The translations under genes and the position numbers were made by a program. From Pristionchus mayeri (lineage: Eukaryota > Nematoda > Chromadorea > Rhabditida > Neodiplogasteridae), in NCBI GenBank assembly GCA_036245805.1, contig BTRK01000006.1:5869613-5933612 (forward strand): DNA of 64,000 nt. Direction: 5' to 3'. The notes beneath the pieces were generated by a model. That model saw nothing but the letters and a program-made list of their open reading frames with translations. It was not told the DNA's origin and did not search any database. Each line of letters begins with the position of its first letter. Within the stretch, counting starts at the first letter, position 1. This document shows, piece after piece, positions 10,596 through 20,264 of this stretch.

Positions 10596-13500
10596 CTGGC
10601 TCGTGGAATCAGGAACTTGATCTTGAGGGTGTTGAGAACTATGTCTACTCCAGCATGGGTTGAAGAGTGAATGTCCCTAATGAGAAGTCGAGCTAGAGTG
10701 CTGTCAGGAGAAGTGGGGATGAAGATGGGGGATTTGAATTCCTCATGTTGATTCGAGTTAGTAACTCGAGTGCTGACTCTCAACAATCCAGTGGATGGAT
10801 CATTGATTAGAGACATCTTCTTGATGACTGAGTCACTGAGCGATTGCTGACTGAAAAAAATGAGGCGATTGAAAGCGAATCTCTTCTCCCGTGCATCCAG
10901 AGTAGATGCAGTGGGTTGGGGGAGGTTCAGTTTCTCGAGAATGCTTGTATTACTGGTCTTATGTGCGCATCGGGCGATGAATCGATAAACTAGCGCTGTC
11001 ACATTGATAGCCCTTTTGAGGCTCGAATGGCGAGGGAGATTGATGGGAGACACTGGTGGTGTCTCAATCACCTGAGCGCTGATCACTACTGGGAATGGAT
11101 CGATATCCGGGTACTGAAGTTCGGACAGATTCGTGTCAGGCCATTCAGAGGGATTGGATGATAACCACGGAGGGCCAATCCACCATTGATGCGAAGGATC
11201 GTTCATGTCTGATGAGGAAAGGCCACGAGTTGCATGGTCGGCAGGGTTCTCTTCGCCTCTGACATGTCTCGGTGAGTGGTAAGAGAGAAGATTATCAGAC
11301 GTAAGGGCGTCTCTGATCGAATGAATGAGCTTGACTCTATTGGAAACGAATACACCGACTGGCTTGTTGAACCCAGGTCTACACCAATGAAGTGTCACAG
11401 CTGAATCCGAGAACGAGTATACATGGATTTGCTTTGTGGGAAACTCTTTTCGGATAGTCTCCACCGTGAACTGAAGCAAATTGTGTGCCATGGCAAGTGA
11501 ATCAAGTTCCATCTTGGGTATGGTGGACTTGGAGTTGATGGGGGCTAGCCTAGTTTTGGAGATGATAAGTGTCGGTTTTTGACCAGGCACGTAACTATAG
11601 ACCGATGCTGCCATTGCTGATTTTGAAGCATCGCAGAATGCAACTAGAGTGATGCCATTTGATTCAGAGATATTCGTAAATCGATAGATTGGGAGTGAGA
11701 ACTGTTCGAGGTCTGAAATCTGATTGTGGAAGGATTCCCTAGTGCTCTCGTCTACTGGTTCATCCCACTTGATTGGACTGTTCCATAGACCTTGGACTGT
11801 GAGTCGAGGAGGGAGAAGGAGTGGGTTAAGAAGCCCTAGTGGATCGTATGAACTCGATACAGTACTGAGCATGGATCTCTTCGACTCTTTTTCTCTCTTG
11901 GTAGAGACGGGAATATTGATAGAGAGAGAATCTTCCTCAGTGTTCCAAATGAGACCGAGAAGTTTCTGGTTACTATCCTTTGATTGATCGGAATCTGGCA
12001 CACACGACATGAATGAGGATGAATTGGATGAGTAATCTCTAAGGTTCATGGACATCGATTGGAACAGGTGTTTCGACTGTGTGTACATGAAGGAAGATGG
12101 GTTGTCAGCAGTGATGATGATGTTGTCTACGTAAAGATTGGAAACAAGTTGATGGACTAAGTGGGGGTCGCATTTCTTGCCCTCGTGCTGGATGTGATGG
12201 TTGATTACCTTGTTGAGAAGGCACGGGCTCTGGTTGACTCCGAAAGGCGTTACGCAAAAGCGTAGGACAAGAATGTTGTTGGGGGAGACAGGCTTGTCGA
12301 TGTCTTTCAGCCATTGGAATCTGAGCATATTCCTCTGTGAAGGACACAGTTTCACTTGCAGGAATGCTTTCTCAACGTCGGCAACGATGAGAAATGGCCT
12401 GAGTCTGGCACGAATGAGGAGGGACGGAATCATTTCCAGGTCACTTGGTCCAGGGTAAATCATGTCGTTGAGTGATGGTTTGTTTTTGAGATGGGCTGAA
12501 GCATCATAGACTATGCGCAGTGGAGTGGTTGGTTTGTCTGATCGAAGGACTGCTTGATGAGCAAGATAGTGTATGATACCACTAGTGTCAGATGGGTCGA
12601 CTGCTTCTACTTGCCCTAATGAAATCTGATCTTGGATGACAGAATCGTAAAAGAGCAGCAGGTTTCTGTCAGTGGACAGATTGCGCTGTGTGGAGGAAAG
12701 ACGGGAGACTGCCAGATTGTAATTATCTGGCAATTCATCCTTGGCATCAGGCTTCATGGCATACTGAACATAGTATCCGTCATCGTGAGACTGAACGGTG
12801 TCGTTGAAATTTTTCGTCACTAATTCGTCAGCCAACTTGCGCTCCTCCATCTCTGTGGTCTCGTATATGCGCGAGATCGGATCCACAGAAAGGAAACGCT
12901 CAGCTAATTGATCTACTGAATAATTGACCGTGGTGACTGAGGCAACTGTGAGTGAAGGAGTGACTTGGTGATCAGAGGGGTTTGTTGGGGGAAGACCCTG
13001 ACTCTGATTTGTAGGAGCTGCCTTATTCTTCTTGGTCGGAAGTGGTGGCGTCAGGCTCTCGGAACCGGCGACGAGGGGACCGATTACAGATTGGATCAAG
13101 CGGTATCCTCCAGGAAGTGTCGTCGATGTTGAGTTCTCCAGTAACTTGAGTGTGTCTCCGACACCGAGAAGCAAATCGGGACTAACAGTCGACTGAGTGA
13201 AATGAACTGGGATGGTAGTGAGAGTTGTCCTGATTACATCTAAATCAGCTTCAGACAATGGCTGATGATGTATCGATTGAGTGATGGTGTCAGTATCATG
13301 AACAATAGCTTTGATGACTTCCCTACCAAGGTCAGTGATGAGCTCAAATTGTACTACTTCGTGGCTAGAGGGAAGGGAATTCTGATCCGCAGTCATTACT
13401 CCTGTGATGGAAGCATGTAACTGGTCGATTGGTTTGAGGTGAAGCTGATTGACTAGTCTTCGAGAGATGAGAGATACTTGTGCACCAGCATCTAGTAGTG

Positions 13501-13936
13501 CGTTCGCGTAGGAACTTCTGAGCGCGATCGTGTTTGCTAGCATGACAGGTGCTGTGAACAGTCTAGTGTTGAGCTGAATGCATGGACTAGTAGTTAATGA
13601 ATGGACGCCAGACTGGTTAGGAGTAGATTGCTTCGTACACAGGGACTTGTGATGCTTTGCCTTGCACTGTGGACACGATTTGTAGCAGGCATCAGAAGAG
13701 TGGTTGGGAGAGAAGCAAGAAAAGCAGAGTGATTTGTTCTTGAGAATCTCTTTCTTCTCCCTAATTGAAGTGACACGAGCGCATTCTCCACTGTACTGAT
13801 GTGTGCCACAGAAAACACACAGTGGAATCTTCCTAGAGTGGTTGGGTGTGGATGAGGAGTGGGAGGCAGGCGACTTAGTGTGAGGCGCTGTCGACGCGTG
13901 CGCCTTGGAAGGCAGCGAGCCACTGTGAGTTGACAA
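10460..13936 (-). CDS. BEL/Pao pol polyprotein (knuckles, protease, RT, RNase H)
   Basis: 1158 codons open. Order with rough residues: Cys/His knuckles 40-100 (CVFCGTHQYSGEC, CFSCFSPNH, CPQCKAKHH); retropepsin-like DUF1758 domain with LLDAGAQVSLIS at 147-158; Pao reverse transcriptase about 400-680 with RIVYDASA, VADVEKAFLQV and the active-site box NLYVDNII; RNase H-like region from about 770 with VAFCDASKSAMAASVY; start of the integrase at the C-terminus. The RT box is YVDN where the textbook box is YVDD; from memory YVDN is common in nematode Pao elements, so it need not be a defect. The frame is lost near 10595, where integrase should continue. The start overlaps the gag ORF by 62 nt in another frame. 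Confidence 0.85.
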   Translation of the reverse strand: MSTHSGSLPSKAHASTAPHTKSPASHSSSTPNHSRKIPLCVFCGTHQYSGECARVTSIREKKEILKNKSLCFSCFSPNHSSDACYKSCPQCKAKHHKSLCTKQSTPNQSGVHSLTTSPCIQLNTRLFTAPVMLANTIALRSSYANALLDAGAQVSLISRRLVNQLHLKPIDQLHASITGVMTADQNSLPSSHEVVQFELITDLGREVIKAIVHDTDTITQSIHHQPLSEADLDVIRTTLTTIPVHFTQSTVSPDLLLGVGDTLKLLENSTSTTLPGGYRLIQSVIGPLVAGSESLTPPLPTKKNKAAPTNQSQGLPPTNPSDHQVTPSLTVASVTTVNYSVDQLAERFLSVDPISRIYETTEMEERKLADELVTKNFNDTVQSHDDGYYVQYAMKPDAKDELPDNYNLAVSRLSSTQRNLSTDRNLLLFYDSVIQDQISLGQVEAVDPSDTSGIIHYLAHQAVLRSDKPTTPLRIVYDASAHLKNKPSLNDMIYPGPSDLEMIPSLLIRARLRPFLIVADVEKAFLQVKLCPSQRNMLRFQWLKDIDKPVSPNNILVLRFCVTPFGVNQSPCLLNKVINHHIQHEGKKCDPHLVHQLVSNLYVDNIIITADNPSSFMYTQSKHLFQSMSMNLRDYSSNSSSFMSCVPDSDQSKDSNQKLLGLIWNTEEDSLSINIPVSTKREKESKRSMLSTVSSSYDPLGLLNPLLLPPRLTVQGLWNSPIKWDEPVDESTRESFHNQISDLEQFSLPIYRFTNISESNGITLVAFCDASKSAMAASVYSYVPGQKPTLIISKTRLAPINSKSTIPKMELDSLAMAHNLLQFTVETIRKEFPTKQIHVYSFSDSAVTLHWCRPGFNKPVGVFVSNRVKLIHSIRDALTSDNLLSYHSPRHVRGEENPADHATRGLSSSDMNDPSHQWWIGPPWLSSNPSEWPDTNLSELQYPDIDPFPVVISAQVIETPPVSPINLPRHSSLKRAINVTALVYRFIARCAHKTSNTSILEKLNLPQPTASTLDAREKRFAFNRLIFFSQQSLSDSVIKKMSLINDPSTGLLRVSTRVTNSNQHEEFKSPIFIPTSPDSTLARLLIRDIHSSTHAGVDIVLNTLKIKFLIPRARPLSSPLSGNAFLAGRPIIFHSHTLRLLHSLLIESDRASHSSTVG

Positions 13937-14510
13937 CAGAGTTTGAACGTTGAGAAGTGAAAGCGCTGATCATGACTGAATCCTCTCGCTCTTCGCGCAA
14001 TTTATCCTCAATTAGTTCGAGAGCGGACACAAGTGAATCAGGTTTTTTACGAGTGACAAGCGTAATAAACTTGGGATGGATGCTTTCAGCAAGTTGTTGT
14101 TGCATACAAAGAGCATTGATACCCGAGTCTCCATGAATGGAGTGAGCTATGTTGATCATGGCACGGACAGCTGACAGTTGGTCGTCTACTCGGGATGATT
14201 TGGCTCTAATGGAACGAAGTGATTGCATTAGACGAGCTTGAGTGAGGTCGTATCGATCGTATTCTGATTCTAGTCTAGTGAGCATTTTGGTGAGGAAGCT
14301 AGGCTGAACGGGGAGTGATGCGATTAGAGAGTGCGCTTCTCCTTTCAGATTAGAGCGAATGTGGAAAATCTTTTCTACTTCTGACAAGTGTGGCTGGTTG
14401 ATAATGAGGGACTCAATCTGATACTTGAAGGCGGACCATCGAGTAATATCACTGCCGTCGAAAGTCTCGAGTCTGATGGGTGGAAGTGAGAGGCTAGGCC
14501 TATGCGACAC
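13875..14510 (-). CDS. BEL/Pao Gag (DUF1759-type)
   Basis: 211 codons. LETFDGSDITRWSAFKYQIE, FHIRSNLKGEAHSLI and ESEYDRYDLTQARLMQSL are typical of the DUF1759 gag domain of Pao elements, which forms the particle. It begins inside the preceding ORF in a different frame and ends inside pol in yet another. Most Pao elements keep gag and pol in one long frame, so the copy has either decayed or uses recoding at two sites. No slippery site was identified. Confidence 0.75.
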   Translation of the reverse strand: MSHRPSLSLPPIRLETFDGSDITRWSAFKYQIESLIINQPHLSEVEKIFHIRSNLKGEAHSLIASLPVQPSFLTKMLTRLESEYDRYDLTQARLMQSLRSIRAKSSRVDDQLSAVRAMINIAHSIHGDSGINALCMQQQLAESIHPKFITLVTRKKPDSLVSALELIEDKLREEREDSVMISAFTSQRSNSVVNSQWLAAFQGARVDSASH

Positions 14511-15208
14511 TGAATCGAGTGGGGGAAGTGATTGCGTCGATGACGAAATAATAGCATTGGGTGGTGAAATATGAGTGAGAGTTGATTCCCGAGTGTCGAA
14601 AGCAGGTGGGGAGAGAGCAGTGATGAGTTGAGGGTTATTGATGCCACTGCTATTTCCCCCTTGGTCAACGGACGCTGGCTGTGACTGAGTGACTTGGGGG
14701 GAGAGGGTGATTGCACGGTGAATGCGTTTTGATTGGGCGCAGGTGCGAAAGACTGAGGGGAAGGCTGATTGAGCATCGACACCGCGCGAACGCGTCGTAT
14801 CGATCTATTGAGGGTATTTTCGTATTTTGACTCTTTACTATTAAGAAGAGAAGTCAAACTGACTGCGTTCAACGGAAGGTTGCTTGATCCGTGTATGCCC
14901 AGCTGTGCTTCCTCGAGGTGTTCGCCCTCTTTTTCTGCTCTTTCTTTTCCCTCAATCTTCTTGCCCATCTCTTCAATCCTCTCCTTGATCGTTCTGACGA
15001 TTCCTGTGTAATTGGTGATGATTTCCTCGGCGTCACCAATGGTAGTGACCATGCGGGAGCTCAGTGAATGGATATCATTTTGATTAGAAATCTGGGGCAG
15101 TCTCGTGGTTTCGAGATCGATTGTTTCGAAGAGCGGTTTGAGCTCATCGAGAAGTGAATAGAGTTTGTCATAATCGGTGGAGAATTCTGACTCGAAAGTG
15201 TCGCCCAT
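14375..15208 (-). CDS. BEL/Pao gag N-terminal ORF
   Basis: Starts MGDTFESEFSTDYDKLYSLL. About 75 residues of helical, charged sequence follow (GIVRTIKERIEEMGKKIEGK), probably coiled coil, then a Ser/Pro/Gln-rich linker. The last third looks out of frame, because the conserved gag domain continues in the frame of the ORF at 13875-14510. The real N-terminal part is roughly 15208-14550. Upstream, about 250 nt separate the start from the 5' LTR. Confidence 0.65.
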   Translation of the reverse strand: MGDTFESEFSTDYDKLYSLLDELKPLFETIDLETTRLPQISNQNDIHSLSSRMVTTIGDAEEIITNYTGIVRTIKERIEEMGKKIEGKERAEKEGEHLEEAQLGIHGSSNLPLNAVSLTSLLNSKESKYENTLNRSIRRVRAVSMLNQPSPQSFAPAPNQNAFTVQSPSPPKSLSHSQRPLTKGEIAVASITLNSSLLSPHLLSTLGNQLSLIFHHPMLLFRHRRNHFPHSIQCRIGLASHFHPSDSRLSTAVILLDGPPSSIRLSPSLSTSHTCQK

Positions 15209-15464
15209 TCTTTGACGGCGAGTTGAAACGTTTGGTGGGAGAGTGAAAGTGGAAGTGGAAGTAATGGTGATTGCTTTGGGAATGAGCGAAAGTGGGGTGA
15301 TTGGTGATAGAATGCTTTTGGGCCACGCGGGACTTGATGATTATGGCTAGGATTGTTTAAAAAAGCCGATGCACCATGTACAGGATTCCGTTGCCAGAAT
15401 CTGTTAATGGAATGCAAAGGACAAAGGGTGATAATAAAATAACTTTATTTATTTAAATTTATAA

Positions 15465-15663
15465 GTTTGAGGCGAAAAACTAATTAATAAACAAGAAAGG
15501 GGGAATGGAATTGATTTGATTAATGAGGGGCAAGTGTACCTTTATTATTGAAGAGGAGAAGGAACTGAAGAGTCGATCGATCAATGTTGAAGCCGATCGA
15601 TGGTGTGCGGTGTAAGTCGGACGAAGTGAACCGCGTCTAACAATGAAGCGTAATGAACGTAGG
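15465..15663 (-). repeat. 5' LTR of the BEL/Pao element
   Basis: Direct repeat of 8243-8436 with a 5-nt insertion and few substitutions. It is the upstream LTR because the element reads on the minus strand, so it should hold the promoter. No unambiguous tRNA primer-binding site was recognised beside it. Confidence 0.85.
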
Positions 15664-16290
15664 ATGGATGAATGAAGGCACGCAAATGATTATGCAATGC
15701 TTGGGAATGACATGAAAGGAAAGAAAAAAGGATGAGAGTAAACACGTGACTCGGCACGTAATCGATCAACAACAGAGTAAAAAGGAAAATTCGACGCCAA
15801 GCCCTGCTTGACTCGCCTGAGTATCGAGAACCCCAGTGCTAAAGCGAGTGCAGAATGCCTCAGACAACTTGGCGAAGTACGGTACTCGAGTTTGGTTTGT
15901 GAATCGAGAAGTGGTTGTATAAAAATATGATTATTATCGATTTTGAGTGAACGTATTGTAGTAGCGAAGTGAGCTTTCGCTACAGCCCACCTTTCAGGTT
16001 AACAGGTTAAAAGATGATTTAATAGATTTAATAGATGTAACAGGTTAAAATATAGCCTCCAGTAGCGATTAATATTATCGGAAAGCTACCAAGCTTATGA
16101 GGCTCATTGACCTATACTTGTATACTGTATCGATTTTACCCAGAAGCTTTGGGATACTGTAGTAATTCTACATGTGATACGATATCGATTGAATGATCAG
16201 AGTTTATCAACCGGTTAGCTGCTTGCAATCAATCGAGTAGGGAAATGTCAGTTGGGAGGGGCGGAACAGAGCTCACGTGTATGGTTCAGA

Positions 16291-16353
16291 GTCAGGGGAG
16301 GAGTCAGGGATCAGGGGATCAGGGAATCAGGGATCAGGGATCAGGGATCAGGG
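16291..16353. repeat. Short (ATCAGGG)n-type tandem tract
   Basis: Imperfect repeats of ATCAGGG/ATCAGGGA just downstream of the protease stop codon, within its likely 3' untranslated region. It is not the TTAGGC nematode telomere repeat. Confidence 0.7.
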
Positions 16354-16379
16354 GGAATCTTCCTCGATGACCTCAGAGA

Positions 16380-19300
16380 TCACAGATCAGAGAAGTCGGG
16401 CATCGGTCCGGTGGTGCGCAGTGCCCGATCGATAGTGGCCGAGAAGACACGAACGTCGGTGAAACGCTGCAAGGGGTACGGTAAGGCTACAGTACTCCTA
16501 CAATATCCAAGATATTTCATGCTGCCGCACTCATATTGTGAAACGTCTGGTCTGGTGGAAATAGATGCTGTAGGTTAAGGTGCAAAGTTACGGCATCATT
16601 CGAGGCCTACAGTCCCCCACGCGGGTCCCTACCAAAATGTCCCCCTCTCCCCCTGGCAGTACCATCCTCTCTCCTCAAATTTTGGAGTTTTAATAACATA
16701 ACTTAATAAATTTTGGTTAAAAAGCTTCGCTCTTTTTTGATTATTAAAGAGTTTGAGCTGTTATATCTTTTGTATGTTGATGCCTAAGAGCTCAGATTCA
16801 CAGGAACTTCGCTATGCTATCAAATGTAGTAATTATCGCATTTGATAGTGTAGCGAAGTTCCTGTGAATCTGAGGTCTTAGGCATCAACATACAAAAGAT
16901 AGAACAACTCAAGCTCTTTAATAATCAAAAAAGAGCGAAGCTTTTTAACCAAAATTAATTAAGAGTAATTAAAACTCCAAAATTTGAGGAGAGAGGAGGC
17001 CACGCTGCTACCGGAGTCCTCATTACAGTACCTACAGTACCCCACCCTGCTACCGTAATCCTCATTACAGTACCTACCGTACCCCTCAACGCTACCGTAC
17101 TCCTCACCGATTCGGGCGTCTCCTTGGGGTTCGTCTCGGGTGCGCATCCGCTGCTGGAGGACAGCACGCCGACGAGGAAGTGACGACCGCCCGAGACTGT
17201 CATCAGACCCGCCCCTGACTCGCCCTGAATCAGGGTGGGGTTACGGTAGGATATGGTAGGTGGACTATGGTAGCATATAGTGCCCTGCAGACACAATGCA
17301 TCAAGAATTACTCAAAGTTTCTTTCAGGTAGCGATATTGGAATCCAGAGTTTAGATATCAGTTCATGGTTCAACAGCCAAAGGTTAGAGATCAAATATCA
17401 GAGATCAACGATCAAAGGTCAGAGTTCTCCCTTACAATGCACTGCTCGATGTGCTTGGCGGGCGCGGCGCACAGCACATCCGGCGAGAGACTGCGCCTGA
17501 AGAGAGAGATCAAATATCAGGATACAGTACTCTCGATTATAATACCGCTTGCTAGGGTAATGGTGACAGAGGTCTACGGTATCCCCTGGATACCCTTTGA
17601 TGTGGAATCACCAACTACTGTAGTACGGTAACTGTATACCAATGCGCAACCGTACCCTCGCTACCGTACCCCTACCGCACCATTTCAGCGCGCAGCGGTC
17701 CTCGCGGAGCGTCAGCGGCGCGACAGCCTGCAGCCGCTGCGCAGACTCGACGCCCTTCGACTCTGAAAGGGAGACGGCTAATTACAGTATTCTTACTATC
17801 TACAGTACTCCTATAATCTATCCGCTGCAGTACCACTACCCATTTCGTGATCGTCTTGGCATGAAATGCTAGCAGTACCCTTGTTCCCCAATAGTATCTA
17901 CTACAGTCCCCTACAGTACACCTACCGCACCCTCCCCTACAGTATCCAACTCACTATCGGCGCTCCACTTGAAGGTATGGAAGGCGGAGTTGCGCATCGT
18001 CTCGTTCATGTTGGTGAGATGCGGCAGGCAAGCGTGCGGCGCATCAACCTGATGAGGGATACGGTAGATTGGGTTCTGTGGGTCAGATGGCAGGACAGAT
18101 TCTTGAGTTCATTAGGCCATGACAAACAAGAATGATAAGGGATACGGTAGATCCGGTTCGGTGGGTCAAATGGCAAGTCAGGCTCTTTAATTCAACATGA
18201 CAGAGGGATACGGTAGAAGGTCGATGGGTCAGAACTTCCGGTTCGCTGGGTCACAGGCTTACGTCCTGATCCAGCTCGAGGATGACCAGGTCGGAGCCGC
18301 GCGAGCAGTCCTCGAGGAAGAAGGGGAACAGGGTGATCCTGCAAGTGGGGTACCGTAATCATTTGTACAGTACTCTTTATCGCACGGTAAATGTCGTTCC
18401 GGAACCTGGTACTGGATCCAAGTACCGTAATCCGTGGTACCATAGCCTGATATCCAGTTACCCGTGGTACCATAATCCACGGTACCGTATCCTGCTATCG
18501 TAACCGATGGTACCGTACTTCTTGATCCTGGCCTGCTTGGCTATCATGCTGTCGTCGCAGGCGGCGTCGGCGCCGTGCAGACACTCGCCTGGAGATATAA
18601 AGAGATCAAAGATCAGAGATCAATCAAAGTTCAAAGATCAAAAGCACAGAATAGGGGCCAAGATCAACTTCAAGATATCAATGACCACCGCACCTCCGTA
18701 CTTGACTGTCGAGTGCTGCATGAACGCGTCCAGGTCGATGTGGTTGTTGATACTGAGAGAGTAGTGTAGATACCATATTCATGGTAACATAAGCCTGGCA
18801 CCACACCCTGGTACCGCACTCCCGGTACCATGCTACCGTACTCACTCGCATCTCACGTGGCCTGGGCGGGCGGGCAGTTGCTCACTCGACGCGAGGCAAT
18901 GGGCGGCGGATAGCACGTGCAGACGGGAGACGAGTGTGCCCGCGCAAAGACGATGGGGGAGCGAGGGTACTGTAAGAAGAGCACGGTAAGGTACTGTAGT
19001 AGCAGTGAGGCAGCTACAGTATGCGTTGATGAGGTACGGTTCGAGTGCCAATGGGTACCATAAGGCGAAGTTCGGGTTGCACTAGGCACGGTATGGCATC
19101 GGTACCGTATCCTGGTACGACGCTACCTTTGATGACGATGGCCACAGCCCAGGGCATCTCTTTCGCGGGCGCGTCCTCGGCACCGGCGCCAGTCACGTCG
19201 AAGTCTAGCCCGTCCACGTAGTCGTCGCCCATGCCTCTGAATACGGTAGTCTATCGAAAACTGATTGACGATGATACGGTAGGGTGTGGTAGATATCGAG

Positions 19301-20052
19301 AACTGACTGGGGAGGATACTGTAGGGATAAAGCGGCCATCGCGAACTGGATAATCGAACGGTAGGGTATGGTAGCTATCGAAAACTGGCTGGGATGGGTC
19401 GTGTGCGTGATGGTACGTCGAACGCGCGTCGAAACGATTAGGTAGTGATCGAGAAATGAGTGGGAAGGTTACGGTAATCGAGAATTGCTGGAGGATAAGA
19501 ATTGGTCGAGGTGCGATGGTCAGTATAGCCTTCGTTATGGCAATCAACAACTGAGTCCAGTGCCGGAGAGTACAGTAGTTCGCGAGCCGATCGCCAACTG
19601 ATTCCGGTTGGGTACTGTAGGTTGATGGCGATACCTTCTGGCGCGTCCGCCCGCAGAGATGCCGCAGTTGTCGAAGTCTGCAGTGGGGTTGCTGATTACG
19701 GTATCGGCTTCAGTATACGATACTCTACCGTACCCTACAGTACTCCTACCGAGCTCCCACCTACCGTAGTGCGCTTGCTGCTTGTCGATGTGCATCTTGA
19801 TGAGGTCGGGCGAGCGGACGGATGGCAGAGGCGCGTAGCGGGGTACGGTAGCGTTCGCCCGAGGGATAATCGGTGCCAGCTGCAAGGATTGCGGTATAAA
19901 AACAATTTTCTACTGTAATTGATTGATTACGGTAACCCTCAGTACCCTACCGATCTCTGGCTTACCGTGAAGGGGTCGCGGGTGCGGCAAAGGAGGAAAG
20001 GGAGGAGCGAGGTCAGTAGAAGGGCGAGTAGAGGGGAGGGACGACTGGTCAT
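16380..20052 (-). CDS. Secreted trypsin-like serine protease (S1/DUF316 type), 13 exons
   Basis: Exons: 20052-19966, 19879-19765, 19677-19635, 19236-19127, 18969-18846, 18752-18694, 18588-18519, 18338-18263, 18048-17955, 17762-17681, 17496-17436, 17224-17108, 16466-16380. All junctions use GT and CAG, every phase agrees, and the total is 1125 nt (374 residues and a stop). Residues 1-25 form a signal peptide (PSPLLALLLTSLLPFLLC). A Cys-containing pro-region (DNCGISAGG) precedes EMPWAV (111 = Trp). His142 is in VLSAAHC, Asp219 in SDLVILEL, and Ser310 in GESGAG, so the triad is present. The usual GDSGG reads GESGA, which could alter activity. The end (RFTDVRVFSATI) and spacing resemble nematode DUF316 trypsin-like proteins. 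It is predicted to be secreted, with substrate unknown. Introns are small and full of TACGGTA-like motifs; the last one holds a hairpin MITE. Confidence 0.88.
16480..19965. repeat. Dispersed TACGGTA / TACAGTA motif field
   Basis: Dozens of short near-palindromic words (CTACCGTA, TACGGTAG, CTACAGTAC, GGTACCGTA) fill the introns of the protease gene on both strands. They are scarce in its exons and in most of the rest of the window. Several splice donors sit within such words (for example AAGAA|GTACGG and TACG|GTAGGT). Function unknown; they could be remnants of a short repeat or a binding site. Confidence 0.65.
16662..16999. mobile_element. Hairpin MITE in the last intron of the protease gene
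   Basis: A near-perfect inverted repeat centred at about 16830. The outer arms are CTCAAATTTTGGAGTTTTAA / TTAAAACTCCAAAATTTGAG, and the inner arms include AGATTCACAGGAACTTCGCTA. It lies wholly between exons 12 and 13 of the serine protease gene. A one-arm relative is at 180-265. Confidence 0.8.
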
Positions 20053-20135
20053 CGTGGAGGAAAGGGGAGGGAATGAGGGGAGGAGGATGAGGAGGAGGGA
20101 GAGTGAGAGGGAGAGAGAGAGATAGAGAGTAGGAG
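20000..20135. other. Purine-rich G/A tract upstream of the protease gene
   Basis: A mostly G/A stretch on the plus strand (GGGAGGGA, GAGGAGGAG, GAGAGAGAGA) overlaps the first exon and 5' flank of the minus-strand protease gene. On the gene's strand this is a C/T-rich leader. No promoter element was identified. Confidence 0.5.
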
Positions 20136-20264
20136 GTGAGGGAGAGGTGAAATGTAAATTAGGAGAGAGGAGAGGAGATTAGGCAAAAGGGGCTGTTGTG
20201 ATGACGTGGTCAAATTTAAAATGTGTTTTTGTTAAAAAGCACTTTCCTCATTCCACATTCCACG

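Larger units (their letters stand above)
8243..15663 (-). mobile_element. BEL/Pao LTR retrotransposon
   Basis: A complete but damaged element on the minus strand. The order is 5' LTR (15663-15465), gag-like N-terminal ORF, DUF1759-type gag, pol (zinc knuckles, DUF1758-type protease, Pao reverse transcriptase, RNase H, integrase), an extra ORF, and 3' LTR (8436-8243). At least three reading-frame changes interrupt gag-pol (within 14375-14510, within 13875-13936, and near 10595), so the copy is probably inactive unless some are programmed shifts. The two LTRs differ by a 5-nt indel and a few substitutions, pointing to a fairly recent insertion. Base composition is less A/T-rich than the flanks. 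Confidence 0.9.

Noticed and set aside
16291..16353. Telomere-like repeat
   Set aside because: ATCAGGG is not the nematode TTAGGC repeat and is only ~60 bp in a 3' UTR.
16252..16578. 108-aa ORF on the plus strand
   Set aside because: Made of the ATCAGGG tract and the antisense of the last protease exon.
17866..18135. 89-aa and similar plus-strand ORFs within the protease gene
   Set aside because: Antisense to exon 9 and the TACGGTA-rich introns.
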